Source: Methyloceanibacter sp.
GTDB lineage: Bacteria > Pseudomonadota > Alphaproteobacteria > Rhizobiales > Methyloligellaceae
Reading direction: 5' to 3'
DNA length: 6,999 bases
Assembly (NCBI GenBank): GCA_025449615.1
Contig: JANWJA010000030.1
Span: 1-6,999, forward strand
Part shown: positions 1 through 5,655 of the stretch, one piece after another
Layout: every line of letters starts with the position of its first letter
Position numbering within the stretch: the first letter of the stretch is position 1
The notes under the pieces: model-generated
Databases searched by the model: none
Told to the model about the DNA's origin: nothing
The model's input: the letters and a program-made list of their open reading frames with translations, nothing else
Position numbers and translations under genes: made by a program

Positions 1-360
1 CGTCAACGCCTTGAAGCTGATTTCTGCATTTCGCTTCGTCAGCGTTGAGACGATCAGGATTTTCAACTGCGGGCGCGCCGCAAGCAGCAGCGGCAGCGCG
101 GTGAGCCCGTCCATTACCGGCATCTCGATATCGAGCACAACAACGTCGGGGGCGCTCCGCGCCACATCTTCGACAGCAAGCTTGCCGTTGGCGTGGCGGG
201 CCACCGCCTCGAGCTCGGGATCTTCCTCAATCCAACGCGACACCAATCCGCGCACCACCGCGGAATCGTCAACCACCATCACGCGGATCGGGTCGACTTT
301 CAGCGCTCTGGTGCCCGGAGATCCAGTCGGGGACGGCGCGGTGAGGCTCTGGTGAAGCAT
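1..360 (-). CDS. cheB: CheB chemotaxis response regulator / methylesterase, N-terminal part (cut by window edge)
   Basis: Only the first 120 codons are present and the frame is still open at position 1, so just the receiver domain is visible. After an extension of about 25 residues, the receiver starts at residues 26-32 (IRVMVVDD, acidic pair Asp31-Asp32). The likely phosphoacceptor is Asp77 in the DIEMPVMDG segment (77-85), followed by the VSTLT segment (104-108) where CheB proteins carry a conserved Ser/Thr. The conserved Lys and the catalytic methylesterase domain lie outside the window. In the family, phosphorylation by CheA relieves inhibition of the C-terminal domain, which then demethylates or deamidates receptor glutamates in the cytoplasm. 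The ATG at 360 lies 12 bases after the cheY stop; its Shine-Dalgarno match is weak, so translational coupling to cheY is possible. A plain CheY-like receiver cannot be excluded from this fragment alone, but the VSTLT segment and the position after cheA-cheW-cheY favour CheB. Confidence 0.85.
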   Translation of the reverse strand, partial: MLHQSLTAPSPTGSPGTRALKVDPIRVMVVDDSAVVRGLVSRWIEEDPELEAVARHANGKLAVEDVARSAPDVVVLDIEMPVMDGLTALPLLLAARPQLKILIVSTLTKRNAEISFKALT

Positions 361-372
361 CGATTACACGCT

Positions 373-738
373 TCAGACCAGTCCAACCTCGTGAAACTTG
401 GCTTCCATGATGCCGCGATCGAACGGCTTCATGATGTATTCGTTGGCACCGGCATTAATGGCACGTGTGATATGCTCGACATCGTTCTCCGTCGTGCAGA
501 AAATCACCATGGGGGAATCGCCGCCGCTTTCTTTACGTAGCGCCACGAGAAACGCAATGCCGTCCATCACCGGCATATTCCAATCCAGCAACACCACATC
601 CGGCATCGATTTGCGGCACTGATCCAGCGCGTCGCGCCCATTCTCTGCTTCCGAAGTCTTGAAGCTCATGTCTTCGAGGATGCGCCGCGCCACCTTGCGG
701 ATCACAGCACTATCGTCAACCACCAGGCAATGCTTCAT
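373..738 (-). CDS. cheY: CheY-type single-domain response regulator
   Basis: This 121-residue protein is a stand-alone receiver. It has the acidic pair Asp8-Asp9, the phosphoacceptor Asp52 in the DWNMPVMDG segment (identical to the DWNMP of E. coli CheY), Thr82-Thr83-Glu84 at the Thr87-Ala88-Glu89 position, Tyr101 at the Tyr106 position and Lys104 at the Lys109 position. These are the residues that bind Mg2+ and phosphate and that switch conformation in CheY. It is therefore expected to take phosphate from CheA and carry the signal in the cytoplasm, usually to the FliM flagellar switch; no motor gene in the window confirms that target. The ATG at 738 is chosen because a GGAGGA ribosome binding site lies 6 bases upstream and the protein then starts right at the first beta strand (MKHCLVVDDS). 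The longer frame would need a TTG at 771 overlapping the cheW stop. cheW ends 29 bases upstream and cheB starts 12 bases downstream, so this is a middle gene of the operon. Confidence 0.93.
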   Translation of the reverse strand: MKHCLVVDDSAVIRKVARRILEDMSFKTSEAENGRDALDQCRKSMPDVVLLDWNMPVMDGIAFLVALRKESGGDSPMVIFCTTENDVEHITRAINAGANEYIMKPFDRGIMEAKFHEVGLV

Positions 739-744
739 CTTCCG

Positions 745-750
745 TCCTCC
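745..750 (-). promoter_or_regulatory. Ribosome binding site that fixes the cheY start
   Basis: On the minus strand this reads GGAGGA, 6 bases ahead of the ATG at 738 and inside the 29-base cheW-cheY gap. It is one of the two strongest Shine-Dalgarno matches in the window and rules in favour of the short CheY over the extended TTG frame. Confidence 0.8.
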
Positions 751-767
751 GCTAGATCCGGCGCCGC

Positions 768-1226
768 TCAAGAAGCGGTCCGGTCGAATGCCAGAACCTT
801 GTCGACGTCGATGATCACCATCAGGCCTTCATCGAGCTGGTAAACGCCTCGGCAAATCTCCGCCCAACGCTCGTCGAGATTGACGGGGTTAGCCTCGCAG
901 CGAGAACGCGGCAGCCTTAAGACCTCGCCAACCCCGTCCACAACCAAGCCGTAAAGCTCGCCGCGCTCCTCAATTCCCACGGCAACCGCTGGTGCCGAGC
1001 CGTGTCGCGGCCCAAGTCCCAGTCTGCGGCGAAGGTCGACCGCGGTGACAATGCGGCCCCGCAGATTGAGCAAGCCTGCCACTTCATTCGGAGCGAGCGG
1101 CACCGGCGACAGACCGCGCGGCACGAACACGTCGCGGACACGATCGAGATCCAGGCCGAACACTTGTCCGGCCGTCACCACCGTGACGAAATCCTGCTCT
1201 TCGGACGGCGCGCAATGCTCGGTCAT
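768..1226 (-). CDS. cheW: CheW chemotaxis coupling protein
   Basis: This 152-residue protein is a single CheW-like domain, within the usual CheW length. The clearest signature is residues 51-71: GLLNLRGRIVTAVDLRRRLG, matching the family pattern G-hh-NLRG-hhh-V-DLRxxLG. A second half follows, with LYGLVVDGVGEVLRL at 91-105 and a closing strand LMVIIDVDKVL at 135-145. CheW bridges chemoreceptor tips and the P5 domain of CheA in cytoplasmic arrays. The ATG at 1226 is preferred because it overlaps the cheA stop in the ATGA arrangement typical of coupled genes, with a GGAG site a short distance upstream inside cheA. The longer alternative begins with GTG at 1253 and adds 9 residues. The cheY gene follows after 29 bases. 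The overlap implies near-stoichiometric translation with CheA. Confidence 0.93.
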   Translation of the reverse strand: MTEHCAPSEEQDFVTVVTAGQVFGLDLDRVRDVFVPRGLSPVPLAPNEVAGLLNLRGRIVTAVDLRRRLGLGPRHGSAPAVAVGIEERGELYGLVVDGVGEVLRLPRSRCEANPVNLDERWAEICRGVYQLDEGLMVIIDVDKVLAFDRTAS

Positions 1227-3805
1227 GCCGCGCAACTCCATTTCTTGCAGCACTCCTCCAGCGTATCCATCAGGCCTTTGCGATCGAACTTGCCCACATG
1301 GCTGACAAAGCCGGCATTCCGGGTCTGCTCAATCAGTCTGGGCGAGCCGTAGGAAGACAGCGCGACCAGCGGGATCTTGCCCCAGGCCTCGTCCCCCTTG
1401 AGCGTCTCGGCAAAGGCGATCCCATCCATGCCGGGCATCTCCAAATCGCTGACGATGAGATCGAAGGCAGAGCCCCTTTCCTTCAGCACCAAGGCCTCCT
1501 CCGCCGAGCCTACCGCCGTCACCCGATAGCCGTTCGCTTCGAGCAGCGGCGCCAGCATGTTGCGGAAGAACTGACTGTCGTCGATCAGCAGCACGGCAAT
1601 ATCGCGCTTTGTCGCCAACTGGCCTGGCTTCAGGCGGGCACCGACACCCTTGGCGAGATAATGCGAGACGTCGACGATCTCGGTGGCGTTGCCCCGAACG
1701 ATGGCCGCGCCGATCAGGCCGGGCTTGTCGGTCGTAATCTCGATCGTGAGCGGTTCTTCCACGATGTCGACGATCTCATCCACGGCGAGCCCCATGGGCC
1801 TGTCGGCCTCGGTGAACACCAGTACGGGCTGCATGCCCGACTCGCGCCGCCGCTGTCCCTCGAAGAACACGATCGGCATCAGCGCGCCGCGATATTGCAC
1901 CAACTCGTCCCCGTCCATGGTTTCGATGCTACTCGCCTCGAATTCCTCAAGCCGTGTGATCAGCGACAGCGGCACTGCCTTCAACATCGGCGCCGCCGCT
2001 CGGAACACGAGCAGGGAAGTCGCCGCCACCGGTGCGTCCCGCTCCACTTCAACGAACAGATCCTTGAGCTCTGCCGCGTCGACCGCTGCGATCGCTGCCG
2101 CGAGAGCATTCGGATCGATGATCATGATCACGCTGCCGTCGCCGAGAATGGCATTGCCGGAGAACATCTTGATGTCGCGCAGCAATTGCGACATCGGCTT
2201 GACCACTAGATCTTCGGCATGAAACACGCTGTCGACAAGCACGCCAAATGTCTTGCGTCCGTGTTGCATCACCACAACCGTCGGCGCAGCGTCATGCCTC
2301 TTAGTATCAGGGCTGTCATCCACCTCGAGGCGAAGCAGCTCGGCCAGGTCGAGCAGCGGCAGCAGCTTGTTGCGCAAGCGGAGCACCGGCGTCGCGTTGA
2401 TGCGCTCCAGCTGGTGCTCCGAATTGTCGCCGACACGAACCAGCTCCATCACGCTGAACTGGGGGATGGCAAAGCATTGCGCCCCGGCGGCCACGATAAG
2501 CGCCGGCATAATGGCGAGCGTAAGCGGTATCTTGATGCGGAAGATGGTGCCGGCTATCGAGGTCGACTTCAGTTCAATCGTGCCGCCGATCTCCTCGATA
2601 TTGGCGCGTACCACGTCCATGCCGACGCCGCGCCCGGAAATCTCGGTCACCTCTCCCGCCGTGGAAAAGCCCGGGCGAAAGATGAAACTAAACACCTCGT
2701 AGTCACTCAAGCGATTGAGCTCTGCCTGCGTGGCGAGATGTGAGGCGAGCGCTTTGTATCGGATTTTCGCCGCGCTCATGCCCCTTCCGTCGTCCTCGAC
2801 CTCGATGACGATGGAACCGCCTTCTTGGCCGGCGCGAAGCTTGACATGTCCCATTGCCGGCTTGCCGGCTCGGGTGCGCTCCTCCGAGGATTCGATGCCA
2901 TGGTCGGCGGCGTTGCGTACCATATGAGTGAGCGGATCCTTGATCAGCTCGAGCACTTGCCGGTCGAGCTCGGTCTCGCCGCCGTCGAGCTCGAGGTCGA
3001 TCGACTTGCCGAGGTTGAGCGAGAGCTCGCGCACGAGCCGTGGCAGCTTCTGCCAGGCGTTGGCGATCGGCTGCAGGCGGGCCTTCATGATCCCTTCCTG
3101 CAGCTCCGCGGTGACCGTGGAGAGACGTTGCAGCGGCGACTTGAATTCGCTCTTGCCGTTCTTGCGCACCAGATCGAGAAGTTGATTGCGTGTCAGCACG
3201 AGCTCGCTGACCGTCGTCATCAGATTTTCGAGCATGTCGACGCTGATGCGAACGGTCTGGCTGCGGGGTGCCAAATCCCGATTGGCGGGCTCCGCCACAA
3301 CCAGGCCGTCAGGCCCGGGCGCTGTGAGCCAAGCGCGCTCCAATTCGTCAAGCGAAACCTCGCCAAGCTGTAACGGACGCCCAAGCTCACCGACGAAGGA
3401 GAACTCCGCCGGCTTTAAGTTCGCGCCAGGTTGAGCCAGCGCAAGCTGTTCCAGGCGTTCGACCAGATCGTCGTCAGAGCCCATCGGCTCCGCGCCCGTC
3501 TTCTCGAGTTCCGACAAGATCAGCTTGATACGATCGAGGCTCGACAAGATCACTGACACGCTCTCGACCGTGACCGGCGCGCCGTCGCGATATTGTCCCA
3601 TCAGGGTTTCGGCGGCGTGCGCCAACTTAGCCAGCCGATGCAAGCCAATGAACCCACAAGTCCCCTTGATGGTGTGCACCAGCCGGAAGATGGCGTTCAG
3701 CATCTCGGCGTTGTTGGGCTCGCGCTCGAAGCGGACGAGCTCGGGCTCGAGAAGATCGATCCTCTCTCCCGTCTCCGTCAGGAAATCGCCTAGCAGCTCG
3801 TCCAT
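1223..3805 (-). CDS. cheA: CheA hybrid chemotaxis histidine kinase with two CheW-like domains and a C-terminal receiver
   Basis: This 860-residue cytoplasmic kinase autophosphorylates a histidine and phosphorylates CheY and CheB. Visible domains: P1 HPt at about 1-105 with phosphohistidine His44 (LVHTIKG); a linker of about 80 residues with no recognisable P2; P3 dimerisation at about 185-250; P4 ATPase at about 255-425 with N box HMVRNAADHG (Asn298), DDGRGM at 338-343 and GRGVGMDVV at 391-399; P5 CheW-like at about 430-575; a second CheW-like domain at about 592-720; and a receiver at about 735-855. The receiver has Asp742-Asp743, phosphoacceptor Asp787 (SDLEMPGMDG) and Lys839, which is followed by Phe rather than the usual Pro. 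Classical CheA is about 650 residues, so the extra length is the CheW-like plus receiver tail. The start is an ATG with GAGGT 5 bases upstream. It lies 121 bases after chpT and overlaps cheW by 4 bases. All kinase motifs are intact; no frameshift was seen. Confidence 0.96.
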   Translation of the reverse strand: MDELLGDFLTETGERIDLLEPELVRFEREPNNAEMLNAIFRLVHTIKGTCGFIGLHRLAKLAHAAETLMGQYRDGAPVTVESVSVILSSLDRIKLILSELEKTGAEPMGSDDDLVERLEQLALAQPGANLKPAEFSFVGELGRPLQLGEVSLDELERAWLTAPGPDGLVVAEPANRDLAPRSQTVRISVDMLENLMTTVSELVLTRNQLLDLVRKNGKSEFKSPLQRLSTVTAELQEGIMKARLQPIANAWQKLPRLVRELSLNLGKSIDLELDGGETELDRQVLELIKDPLTHMVRNAADHGIESSEERTRAGKPAMGHVKLRAGQEGGSIVIEVEDDGRGMSAAKIRYKALASHLATQAELNRLSDYEVFSFIFRPGFSTAGEVTEISGRGVGMDVVRANIEEIGGTIELKSTSIAGTIFRIKIPLTLAIMPALIVAAGAQCFAIPQFSVMELVRVGDNSEHQLERINATPVLRLRNKLLPLLDLAELLRLEVDDSPDTKRHDAAPTVVVMQHGRKTFGVLVDSVFHAEDLVVKPMSQLLRDIKMFSGNAILGDGSVIMIIDPNALAAAIAAVDAAELKDLFVEVERDAPVAATSLLVFRAAAPMLKAVPLSLITRLEEFEASSIETMDGDELVQYRGALMPIVFFEGQRRRESGMQPVLVFTEADRPMGLAVDEIVDIVEEPLTIEITTDKPGLIGAAIVRGNATEIVDVSHYLAKGVGARLKPGQLATKRDIAVLLIDDSQFFRNMLAPLLEANGYRVTAVGSAEEALVLKERGSAFDLIVSDLEMPGMDGIAFAETLKGDEAWGKIPLVALSSYGSPRLIEQTRNAGFVSHVGKFDRKGLMDTLEECCKKWSCAA

Positions 3806-3869
3806 CGCTCACCTCGAAGGCTGACCTCGGACCCGCGATGCCCGAGCGGTCAACCCCGCAAGGATAATG

Positions 3870-3885
3870 GTGAACTCTGGTTTAC
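3870..3885. promoter_or_regulatory. Imperfect inverted repeat resembling a degenerate CtrA site upstream of cheA
   Basis: GTGAAC and GTTTAC are arranged as a 6-4-6 inverted repeat (5 of 6 positions pair) in the 121-base gap between chpT and cheA, about 65 bases before the cheA start. On the minus strand it reads GTAA-N7-TTCA, which matches 6 of 8 positions of the known CtrA consensus TTAA-N7-TTAA. The gap itself (3806-3926) shows no convincing -35/-10 pair and no terminator, so whether cheA has its own promoter is unresolved. The match is weak enough to be chance. Confidence 0.2.
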
Positions 3886-3926
3886 GTTTGGTTGCGGTGC
3901 CCGAAATTCCGCCAAAAATACCGGCT

Positions 3927-4556
3927 TCAAGCCGCCTTTAGCACCACTTCGCCGTCCTTGGCTTCGACACTCAGCCCAAGGCCCGCCGCTTGAGCGACCA
4001 GGTTGGCGTAATAAGGCTGGATCGAGTGCGAATCGATTGGTGCCCCATTCGCGCCCGCCAGCAGTCCCGTGACATGCTCGTTAAGCTTTGCCGCCTCGCC
4101 CTTGGAGGTAACGGTGAAGGCCACGTTCGGCGGCTCGCCCACGATTTCGACCGTAACCACGCCGCCCCGCGGCAACGCCACGACGCCCAGCGCCACGAGG
4201 TTGAGCAGGAGCTTCACCTTGTTCTTCGGCAACGTCGCCGCCATCCCCTTCCATTCGAGGCTGTGCTTGGCACTTTGCACAAAGTCGCGAGAGACCTTCT
4301 CGGCGTCGCGAAGATCGATCTCCGCCCCCGCGGACCCCGCTGCGCCAAAGGCAAGCCGCGCGAATTGCAGCTTAGCCGCGGCCTGCCTCGCGCTATTGCG
4401 GATCAACTCCATGGCCTGGACGCGCATCTCTTCGTCAGGCTCCTCGGCCAGCATTTCCAGGCCATTGGAGATGGCGCCGACCGGGTTGATCACATCGTGG
4501 CAGATGCGGCTCGAGATCAGAGCCGCAAGATCGAGATTGCCGAGTTGCTCGGACAT
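3927..4556 (-). CDS. chpT: ChpT histidine phosphotransferase (CckA-ChpT-CtrA/CpdR relay)
   Basis: This 209-residue protein has the hallmark ChpT N-terminus: residues 10-34 contain SSRICHDVINPVGAISNG, closely resembling Caulobacter ChpT, with His20 as the likely phosphoacceptor. The helical hairpin (about 8-70) forms the dimer. The remainder (about 80-205) is expected to be the degenerate GHKL-like domain, which in this family does not bind ATP; no N, G1 or G2 box of a real kinase is visible, which agrees. In the family, ChpT takes phosphate from the receiver of the hybrid kinase CckA and passes it to CtrA, controlling replication, division and motility, and to CpdR, controlling ClpXP proteolysis. 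The ATG is preceded by AGGAGG 5 bases upstream. It is the first gene of the minus-strand cluster, diverges from cysQ and is 121 bases ahead of cheA, so it may be co-transcribed with the che genes. Neither cckA nor ctrA is in the window. Confidence 0.9.
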   Translation of the reverse strand: MSEQLGNLDLAALISSRICHDVINPVGAISNGLEMLAEEPDEEMRVQAMELIRNSARQAAAKLQFARLAFGAAGSAGAEIDLRDAEKVSRDFVQSAKHSLEWKGMAATLPKNKVKLLLNLVALGVVALPRGGVVTVEIVGEPPNVAFTVTSKGEAAKLNEHVTGLLAGANGAPIDSHSIQPYYANLVAQAAGLGLSVEAKDGEVVLKAA

Positions 4557-4558
4557 GG

Positions 4559-4567
4559 CCTCCTCCT
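4559..4567 (-). promoter_or_regulatory. Strong ribosome binding site of chpT
   Basis: The minus strand reads AGGAGGAGG, with the AGGAGG core 5 bases from the ATG at 4556. It is a near-perfect anti-16S match and supports that start. Confidence 0.8.
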
Positions 4568-4576
4568 AGTCGCGAA

Positions 4577-4605
4577 TTGACACAGCCCGTTTCGGCAAAA
4601 ATCTG
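4577..4605 (+). promoter_or_regulatory. Possible promoter for cysQ (TTGACA box)
   Basis: A perfect TTGACA hexamer occupies 4577-4582. At 17-base spacing the -10 position holds AATCTG (4600-4605), a poor match, so only the -35 half is convincing. It would start transcription about 80 bases ahead of the chosen cysQ start. The TTG within this hexamer also opens the longest cysQ frame, but no ribosome binding site precedes it, so a promoter element is the better reading. The chpT-cysQ gap also contains a GAATC (4668-4672), which matches the GANTC recognition sequence of the alphaproteobacterial CcrM methylase; a single copy means little. Confidence 0.35.
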
Positions 4606-4661
4606 CTACAGGAACGCCAAATCGGCGGAAACCCTTAGCGGATGCCGCAAGACCGAAACGG
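4587..4661. repeat. Perfect 9-bp inverted repeat in the chpT-cysQ divergent gap
   Basis: CCGTTTCGG at 4587-4595 is matched by its exact reverse complement CCGAAACGG at 4653-4661, with 57 bases between. The left arm lies just after the TTGACA box and the right arm lies ahead of the cysQ start. It could be paired operator half-sites or a long-range stem in a cysQ leader. A 9-bp pair in a gap of this size could also arise by chance. Confidence 0.4.
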
Positions 4662-4696
4662 AAAAACGAATCAAAGCCCTCAAAGAGCATTCTGCC

Positions 4697-5527
4697 TTGT
4701 CAGCACCAGGTCACACAACCGGAGAGGCGTTCGCCTTCTCTCGGGCCGCCAACATCCTGACCGACGCCGCCGCGAAGGCGGGTGCCGCCATCATGCGCCA
4801 CTATCATGAGGGGCCGGAGGTCACGCTGAAGGACGATAAGAGTCCCGTGACCGCGGCGGATCACGACTCGCAGGCAATTCTCCTCGACGCCCTCAAGCAC
4901 CTCGCGCCGGACATTCCAGTCGTCTCGGAGGAAGATGCGGGCGACCGGTCGAAGACGCTGCCGCGGCGCTTCTTCCTGGTCGATCCGCTGGACGGCACCA
5001 AGGAGTTCATCAAGCAGCGCACCGATTTCACCGTCAACGTCGCGCTGATCGAAGACGGTGCTCCGTATTTCGGACTCGTCTATGCGCCGGCGCGTAGCGT
5101 GCTCGCCCTCACCCCTGCGCCAGGCACGGCTGTCGAAACCGAGCTCGCCCCAAATGTCGGCGGCGCCGATTTCAGCACTCTCACCTGCCGATCCATCCAC
5201 GTGCGCAAGCCCGCGGCCGGCGGGCTGGTCGCCGTGGTCAGCCGCTCGCATCTCGATGCCGAGACCGTGAAATTCCTCGCCGGCTACAAGATCGCAAGCC
5301 GCTCCGACGCAGGCTCCTCCTTGAAGTTTCTACTCGTCGCGAGGGGCGAAGCAGACGTCTATCCGAGGCTCGGGCCCACCATGGAATGGGACACCGCCGC
5401 CGGCGATGCAGTGCTTCGGGCAGCGGGAGGCCGGGTATTCGACGCCCGGGGCGGTCCCTTTATTTATGGCAAGACCAACGCCGGTTTACGCAATAGCGGT
5501 TTTGTCGCCTGGGGCGCGACCCCTTGA
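4697..5527 (+). CDS. cysQ: CysQ-type 3'(2'),5'-bisphosphate nucleotidase (inositol monophosphatase family)
   Basis: From the TTG at 4697 this is a 276-residue protein, the normal size for CysQ. Family motifs: the metal-binding acidic stretch VVSEEDAG (Glu78), the core motif VDPLDGTKEF at 95-104 (Asp96, Asp99, Thr101), in which the TKEF ending is typical of CysQ rather than other inositol monophosphatases, and MEWDTAAGDAVL at 229-240 (Asp232). CysQ enzymes hydrolyse the 3'-phosphate of 3'-phosphoadenosine 5'-phosphate (PAP) to AMP, recycling an inhibitory by-product of sulfate assimilation, and need Mg2+; inositol-phosphate activity remains possible. The start is uncertain. The longest frame begins at a TTG (4577) inside a likely promoter hexamer with no ribosome site and adds 40 residues unlike the family, while the TTG at 4697 has AAAGAG 9 bases upstream and gives a family-like N-terminus. 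It is transcribed away from chpT and towards eipA, 128 bases ahead. No sulfur gene is nearby. Confidence 0.9.
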   Translation: MSAPGHTTGEAFAFSRAANILTDAAAKAGAAIMRHYHEGPEVTLKDDKSPVTAADHDSQAILLDALKHLAPDIPVVSEEDAGDRSKTLPRRFFLVDPLDGTKEFIKQRTDFTVNVALIEDGAPYFGLVYAPARSVLALTPAPGTAVETELAPNVGGADFSTLTCRSIHVRKPAAGGLVAVVSRSHLDAETVKFLAGYKIASRSDAGSSLKFLLVARGEADVYPRLGPTMEWDTAAGDAVLRAAGGRVFDARGGPFIYGKTNAGLRNSGFVAWGATP

Positions 5528-5655
5528 CCACGCTATTCGGGTGTTTTTAGCCCCCAACCCCCGGCGCTAGCCACAGTTTGGTAATAGTTACGGCCGATCA
5601 TAAGGGCCTGTTAGCCAAGATCAGCGAGCCGGGTGGGACTCGCGGGGGCACGCTT

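Noticed and set aside
11..540. Plus-strand frames opposite cheB and cheY
   Set aside because: The minus strand encodes two clear receivers here; the plus-strand translations are Ser/Thr- or His/Arg-rich shadows.
739..771. Extended CheY N-terminus starting at a TTG at 771
   Set aside because: It would begin inside the cheW stop region and add 11 Gly/Ser-rich residues, while the ATG at 738 has a strong ribosome site.
1298..2209. 303-codon open frame on the plus strand, opposite cheA
   Set aside because: It lies entirely antisense to motif-rich cheA sequence, its translation is His/Arg/Gln-rich with no domain-like pattern, and such long shadows are expected opposite GC-rich genes.
2219..3434. 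Several overlapping plus-strand frames (70-182 codons) opposite cheA
   Set aside because: They are antisense to the P3-P4-P5 coding region, mutually overlapping, with Arg/Ser-rich composition and no recognisable domain.
3990..4580. Plus-strand frames of 166 and 196 codons opposite chpT
   Set aside because: They are antisense to a well-recognised ChpT and show shadow-like composition.
4700..5251. 183-codon minus-strand frame opposite cysQ
   Set aside because: It is Arg/Gly-rich and antisense to the CysQ catalytic motifs.
5524..5552. TTGACC overlapping the cysQ stop as a -35 box for eipA
   Set aside because: No acceptable -10 box lies at 16-18 bases; the T-run GTTTTTAG is at the wrong spacing.
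5541..5563. T-run followed by C-rich tract after cysQ as an intrinsic terminator
   Set aside because: No stable stem precedes the T-run on the plus strand.
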